Origin: Dyella_D sp052115385
GTDB taxonomy: Bacteria > Pseudomonadota > Gammaproteobacteria > Xanthomonadales > Rhodanobacteraceae
Assembly (NCBI RefSeq): GCF_052115385.1
Contig: NZ_JBFRGP010000013.1
Span: 62,001-126,000, forward strand
Reading direction: 5' to 3'
DNA length: 64,000 nucleotides
Each line of letters begins with the position of its first letter. Within the stretch, counting starts at the first letter, position 1. Below, piece by piece: positions 62,101-64,000 of the stretch. The notes beneath the pieces were generated by a model. That model searched no databases and had not been told where the DNA came from. It was given only the letters and a program-made list of their open reading frames with translations. The position numbers were made by a program, and so were the translations under genes.

Positions 62101-64000
62101 GTCATCGGCGAGTTCGATGGCGAGTACTTCACACAGTACACCTACGACCTGGACGGCCAGCGGCTGACGCAACAGCGCTATGGCCGGTCGGTGCGTGGAC
62201 TGGCGGACGGCAGTCTTGCCGGCGTGATGGCGGCCCTGGCTGGCGCCTCGTCCCGCTCCAGCAGCCGTACCTACAACGGGTACGGCCAGTTGGCCAGCGA
62301 GCAGAACGAAGAAGGCACGGTTACCCGCTACAGCTACGACATGGCCGGGCGGCTGAAATCGACAACGGTGGCCGATGGTACCGCCGACGCTCGAACGACC
62401 AGCCTGATCCGCAATGGCTTCGGCTATGTGTCGACGCAGACCGATGGTTCGGGAGTGGTTACTCGCTACGAGTACGACCTGGCAGGACGCCAGACACTGT
62501 TCACCGATGCGTTCGAAAACAGGACCTGGTACATCTACGACGCCGCGGGTCGCCGCAACTATGTGGTGCAGTGTGTCGCCGACGCCGCCGGCGTTCCCGG
62601 CGCTATGGGAGAAGTGGCTGAGACGGACTACAACGCTTTTGGCGAGGTCAGCGTATCGATCGCGTATTCATCCCGCCTGTCATTGGAGGATGGGCATACG
62701 CCGACCATGGCGAACCTTCCTGCGTTCAAGTCCGCAGCGATGGCAAGCGACAACCCTGACCAGATTACGCTTTACGTTCGAGATGGGCTGGGCAATCTGG
62801 TCGAGGTGATCTCGGGCGACCAATCTTCCGTCCTCTACTCCTACAACGGAGTCGGCGACAGCCATACCTTCAACGCCATCAATGACGGCAACGGCGACGA
62901 GCACGTTTATCTATATCAATACGATGGTTTCGGCGATCGCGTTTGGGCCAGCGACCAGTTCGATTCACGGGTTTCCCATTACGAGTACAACGCAAGGGGC
63001 TTGCTGGTTACTCAGTCCGATGGCGTCGAGGGTGATGGCTGGAGCGTTTCAGATCGCTATAGCTTCGATTCTGGCCTGAGGAACACGGCATTCAACTATG
63101 ACGCCTTCGGTGAGCTTGCTTCCACTATCGACGGTAACGAGGTCACTACCACCTACGCCTATGACCACCTCGGCCACAGGGTAAGCCAGGCTCAAACGGT
63201 TGACGGCGTCCAGCGTGAGACGCGCACGGACTATGACGCCTACGACCGGGTTGTCGCTGTAACCAGTGCCATGGGGCGCGTGACAACCTATGCCTACGAT
63301 GATGCCCTGCGTAGCGTCGTAGTGACGGCGCCTGGCAATGTCGTCACAAGCATGATCCATAACCGCGAAGGGCAGGTCGCTTCCTCTACCGGTGCATCCG
63401 GCTATGTCACGACGTATCGATACGATGGTGCCGGACGGCTGGTCGAGACGGACAATCCGGACGGCAGCGCGGCAACTAACGGCTACGACGGCGATGGACG
63501 TCTGGTGCGCACTGTCGATGCGGCCGGCCACGTGACTGCCTACACCTATGACGCCGCCGGACGAGTAGTGGTGCAGACCTCCGATCCTGATGGTTTGAAC
63601 CTGCGCGTCGTCAGCAAGTATGACGGCGCAGGCTCGAAGATTGCCGAAACTGACGCCAGCGGCGTTCTTACCACCTATGCTTACGATGGCAACGGCAAGG
63701 TGGCGGTGATGGTTCAGGATCCCGGCATGGGCACCGATCATCTGAATCTTCGCACGGAGTATTACTACAACGCGGCCAATGACGTCACGACGATATGGCG
63801 TGGTGGATCGCAGGTCCTGTCGGGCCAAGGAAGCACCCAATACGACTACGATGAGCTTGGGCGCCCGATCAATGCTTATCCCGATACGGGCGGCAAGAGG
63901 GAAGTGTTCACCTCGTATGACGCCAATGGGAATGTCACGTCCCTAGGGACTTCGCAGGATGGTTACAACCGTTATTTCTTTTACAACGAGGCCAACGAGC
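56131..64000 (+). CDS. RHS/YD-repeat giant protein, partial (C-terminus beyond window)
   Basis: The frame is open from the ATG at 56131 to the right edge (2623 codons and one base). After a Gly/Ser/Gln-rich start without a classical signal peptide (NGLGLTNTSLSQLGQTQGG), it has the RHS opening YANVASGNLVLQEQDESLLFDGTPLNFLRTYNS. Dozens of YD repeats then follow (Y-x-Y-D-A-x-G-x-L/V). Longer insertion modules with AYATPLTAxQ recur near 58450, 58670, 58890 and 61030. RHS proteins form hollow cocoons that enclose toxic or enzymatic C-termini; the effector end is not in the window. Similar very long RHS proteins are frequent in the Xanthomonadales. Long minus-strand frames opposite it are shadows. 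Confidence 0.9.
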   Translation, partial: MVAVIAGNGLGLTNTSLSQLGQTQGGAASLGQANGMQYANVASGNLVLQEQDESLLFDGTPLNFLRTYNSQQVGNHGWLLGFTRHVGGVSGTLNANGSTVARTDDDGSAVIYAYDATLAAYVSTGQSGSEDRLAWDAGTSTWTWTDSAHSLQETYDSNGQLQKLGNTQTGASYSFSYSGGRLSQIAAGDGDTLTLSYNDAGQLTGLSITEIPPGQTVAVTRQQVTYAYDAQGRLSTVTTTLASDTNSASTGSYVTTYTYDGSSDRIASVTQSDGTVASYTYAQDANGVYRVASATTGAGAATQTVNISYDLGGNVTTVTNALGQVWSYGYDTAGRLVQVKEPAVNGANPTTQYSYDANGNLLQSIDANGAATQYSYDADGNLLSVVDATGHTVSYTYNADGKVLTKTTYAVAAQGVSGQPGYVAASGAQTTYYVYDASDRLCFVVDPTGAVTEQDYSTIASGASVVSAVRTYLGAQYDVSSLTVSTPPVLSSLQAWVASSAVQTTLAKTTLVEYGYDARGLLASSIAWGTVKSDGTGLRNSSGQPSIDTTLFNYVHDANGRLLQTIRRTEPARDRLTITSYAYDGLGRLIGTTDPVGTTSYVYTDSQNSLVITQANGLAATELRNSTGQLISRIQSASGNATRMTSYLYDAAGQAVAAIDPAGRVSFTFYDADGRASGVVDAAGAVTQYVRDKDGQIVRTLAYATTVGTGGWISAGTLTAAMPSALPLPAANAEDRVSDSVYDQAGRLVAVIDAMGGVVTHTYDGAGNVLATKAYATPLTAGQRGGFAVPVTWASLQGVLANSNADRFTQTIYDADNRAVATIDASGGVITTAYDNAGNATLITAYATPLTASQRVALGVAPTLEALQGSLVTSSSDQVTRQYYDRQNRLGTVIDAGGYLTYYGTSEITWTPGVVTYEGLAKYSTPLTASQIDSISSYANSGDLVNYASGEAKVVVSYRDSHNRAVLTNFNYNPASTQVRYTYDAAGNVLSTQSKSSIYQNSTNIVTDTRSTSATYDAYGDVLTATDGTGGITTNVYNLDGQLTQVTDATGNSVWYYYDDAGRLAYRVQGQPSAGGINALGSVTAYSYNAFGEVTSTTTYANQLSLIASGSGTGTQLNAGSATVSVVAAAVAALPGAPGDANNHISTAYTANGQVASATDGDGYITASEYDAFGDLIKVTKQLSDPGSAPSPSNGSIAQYGYDQRGQRISETGGTGSSVSETSYVTYDAFGRVASRTDARGQTISYSYDASSRQVITSQIVDGQIRTTQANYDYYGRVVKETDAAGGVTTYQYDGSGLITTVTTPAGVVSKIAKDPFGNTLSTTDSAGNATTYTYDDENRLLTTKDAVGNIATNTYDAKGNLSQVVDATGHKTTYTLDAAGRVLSETVDPDGLALTTSYGYDGEGRLLSTTGPNGTITSYTYDADGNVLSKTEGSQAGGSALVTVYTYDGAGHVLTSTVAGGTDVVSTTQYVYDALGRLTQKIVDPSGLKITTTYAYDANDNLVASTDGNGATTYTIYNEANEAVFIITPAGQLGAGMGAVTRLSYDANGRVVATHAYGGLVSASGLSALATGSISANVALGAALASVATTSVNRTSYVVYDADGRVRFSIDPLGNVAETRYNALGQVSAKLAYATPIAPSETLQLALSEGTAQLADVQAVLTAAGDADASARATYTYYDANGRVVYSIAVAEGYGMTGGQITQFAYDAAGRVAKQTSYGALLESQYFGGTATTASLDFIVPRTQTSMSTSTTQYAYDQAGRQVAVVDPLGNASYTFYDAAGSVVATVNAIGAVVTYTRDDLGRVTTQTGYATTISIDGWLVNGSVSISLQAVLPVAKPLIDRVVATTYDAAGRIAIVTNGYSVGSGTWQYDENNDPSTQTVGYTNGSVTTYTYDAAGRMTAQLAVDRGGIADQRATHYYYDANGRLIGTLDPEWFLTTNDYDAAGNLVATHAYAVDVDGDPNAGTLQQLIIAPSDDDRSIRKYMDAFGQVIGEFDGEYFTQYTYDLDGQRLTQQRYGRSVRGLADGSLAGVMAALAGASSRSSSRTYNGYGQLASEQNEEGTVTRYSYDMAGRLKSTTVADGTADARTTSLIRNGFGYVSTQTDGSGVVTRYEYDLAGRQTLFTDAFENRTWYIYDAAGRRNYVVQCVADAAGVPGAMGEVAETDYNAFGEVSVSIAYSSRLSLEDGHTPTMANLPAFKSAAMASDNPDQITLYVRDGLGNLVEVISGDQSSVLYSYNGVGDSHTFNAINDGNGDEHVYLYQYDGFGDRVWASDQFDSRVSHYEYNARGLLVTQSDGVEGDGWSVSDRYSFDSGLRNTAFNYDAFGELASTIDGNEVTTTYAYDHLGHRVSQAQTVDGVQRETRTDYDAYDRVVAVTSAMGRVTTYAYDDALRSVVVTAPGNVVTSMIHNREGQVASSTGASGYVTTYRYDGAGRLVETDNPDGSAATNGYDGDGRLVRTVDAAGHVTAYTYDAAGRVVVQTSDPDGLNLRVVSKYDGAGSKIAETDASGVLTTYAYDGNGKVAVMVQDPGMGTDHLNLRTEYYYNAANDVTTIWRGGSQVLSGQGSTQYDYDELGRPINAYPDTGGKREVFTSYDANGNVTSLGTSQDGYNRYFFYNEANE

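Noticed and set aside
57742..63840. Several long minus-strand frames opposite the RHS gene
   Set aside because: They mirror the codon pattern of the YD repeats (Tyr-Asp-Ala-Gly codons read backwards as Ile/Val/Gly/Arg) and have no ribosome sites or domains.

Overview
The window looks like a chromosomal segment of a high-GC gammaproteobacterium. The Xanthomonadales, and within them the Rhodanobacteraceae (Dyella/Frateuria/Luteibacter type), are the best guess. This rests on gene content only: LytS/LytTR and ECF regulators, a FecI-FecR-TonB receptor cassette, xanthomonad-style RHS protein, REP-like palindromes and a polysaccharide locus. No rRNA, tRNA, CRISPR array, insertion sequence or phage gene was recognised. 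Genes are dense, many with 4-bp ATGA/GTGA start-stop overlaps.

Layout. (1) 1-5043, minus strand: a tight operon of PhyH-type dioxygenase, zinc alcohol dehydrogenase, esterase, exported GH13 enzyme and an AraC regulator cut by the left edge. (2) 5752-9578, plus: an exported CocE/NonD-type hydrolase followed by a LytS-type histidine kinase and LytTR response regulator. (3) 9619-22710: mostly single genes, including a class C beta-lactamase-like hydrolase, small exported proteins and two paralogous lipoproteins, a divergent LysR/NmrA pair, a GNAT, an autotransporter interrupted by one in-frame TGA, an HD protein divergent from a GlxA-type regulator, and a Tat-exported beta-carbonic anhydrase. 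(4) 22914-25440, minus: ECF sigma factor, zinc-finger anti-sigma factor and S8 lipoprotein peptidase. (5) 25540-28689, minus: cytochrome b561, an outer-membrane porin with one N-terminal haem c motif (Cyc2-like architecture), a small cytochrome c, and an outer-membrane protein whose only sensible start is CTG.

(6) 29005-43908, plus: a 15-gene envelope or exopolysaccharide locus. It holds FdtA-like ketoisomerase, PglD/NeuD-like acyltransferase, a five-bladed-propeller glycosidase-like protein, FemAB-like transferase, FdtB-like aminotransferase, Wzx, GT2, Wzy, Wzz, two methyltransferases, an amidohydrolase, a B12-type radical SAM enzyme and two GT4 glycosyltransferases. A REP-like palindrome sits inside it and a second one ends it. 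(7) 44002-49675: two divergent two-gene operons, radical SAM plus NTP_transf_5 nucleotidyltransferase on the minus strand and HprK-related kinase plus ABC exporter on the plus strand. I find no PqqD, peptidase or cyclase partner, so this is the best candidate for an undescribed modification/export system.

(8) 49748-51533: a stress-type trio (DUF4142, KGG-motif protein, Lys/Arg/Ala-rich basic protein). The ABC exporter and the DUF4142 gene converge on two inverted copies of one palindromic repeat, which encodes the C-terminus of both proteins. (9) 51670-55916: FecI-like sigma factor, FecR-like regulator and a TonB-dependent receptor with an STN signalling domain. (10) 56131 to the right edge: the first 2623 codons of an RHS/YD-repeat giant protein that continues outside the window.
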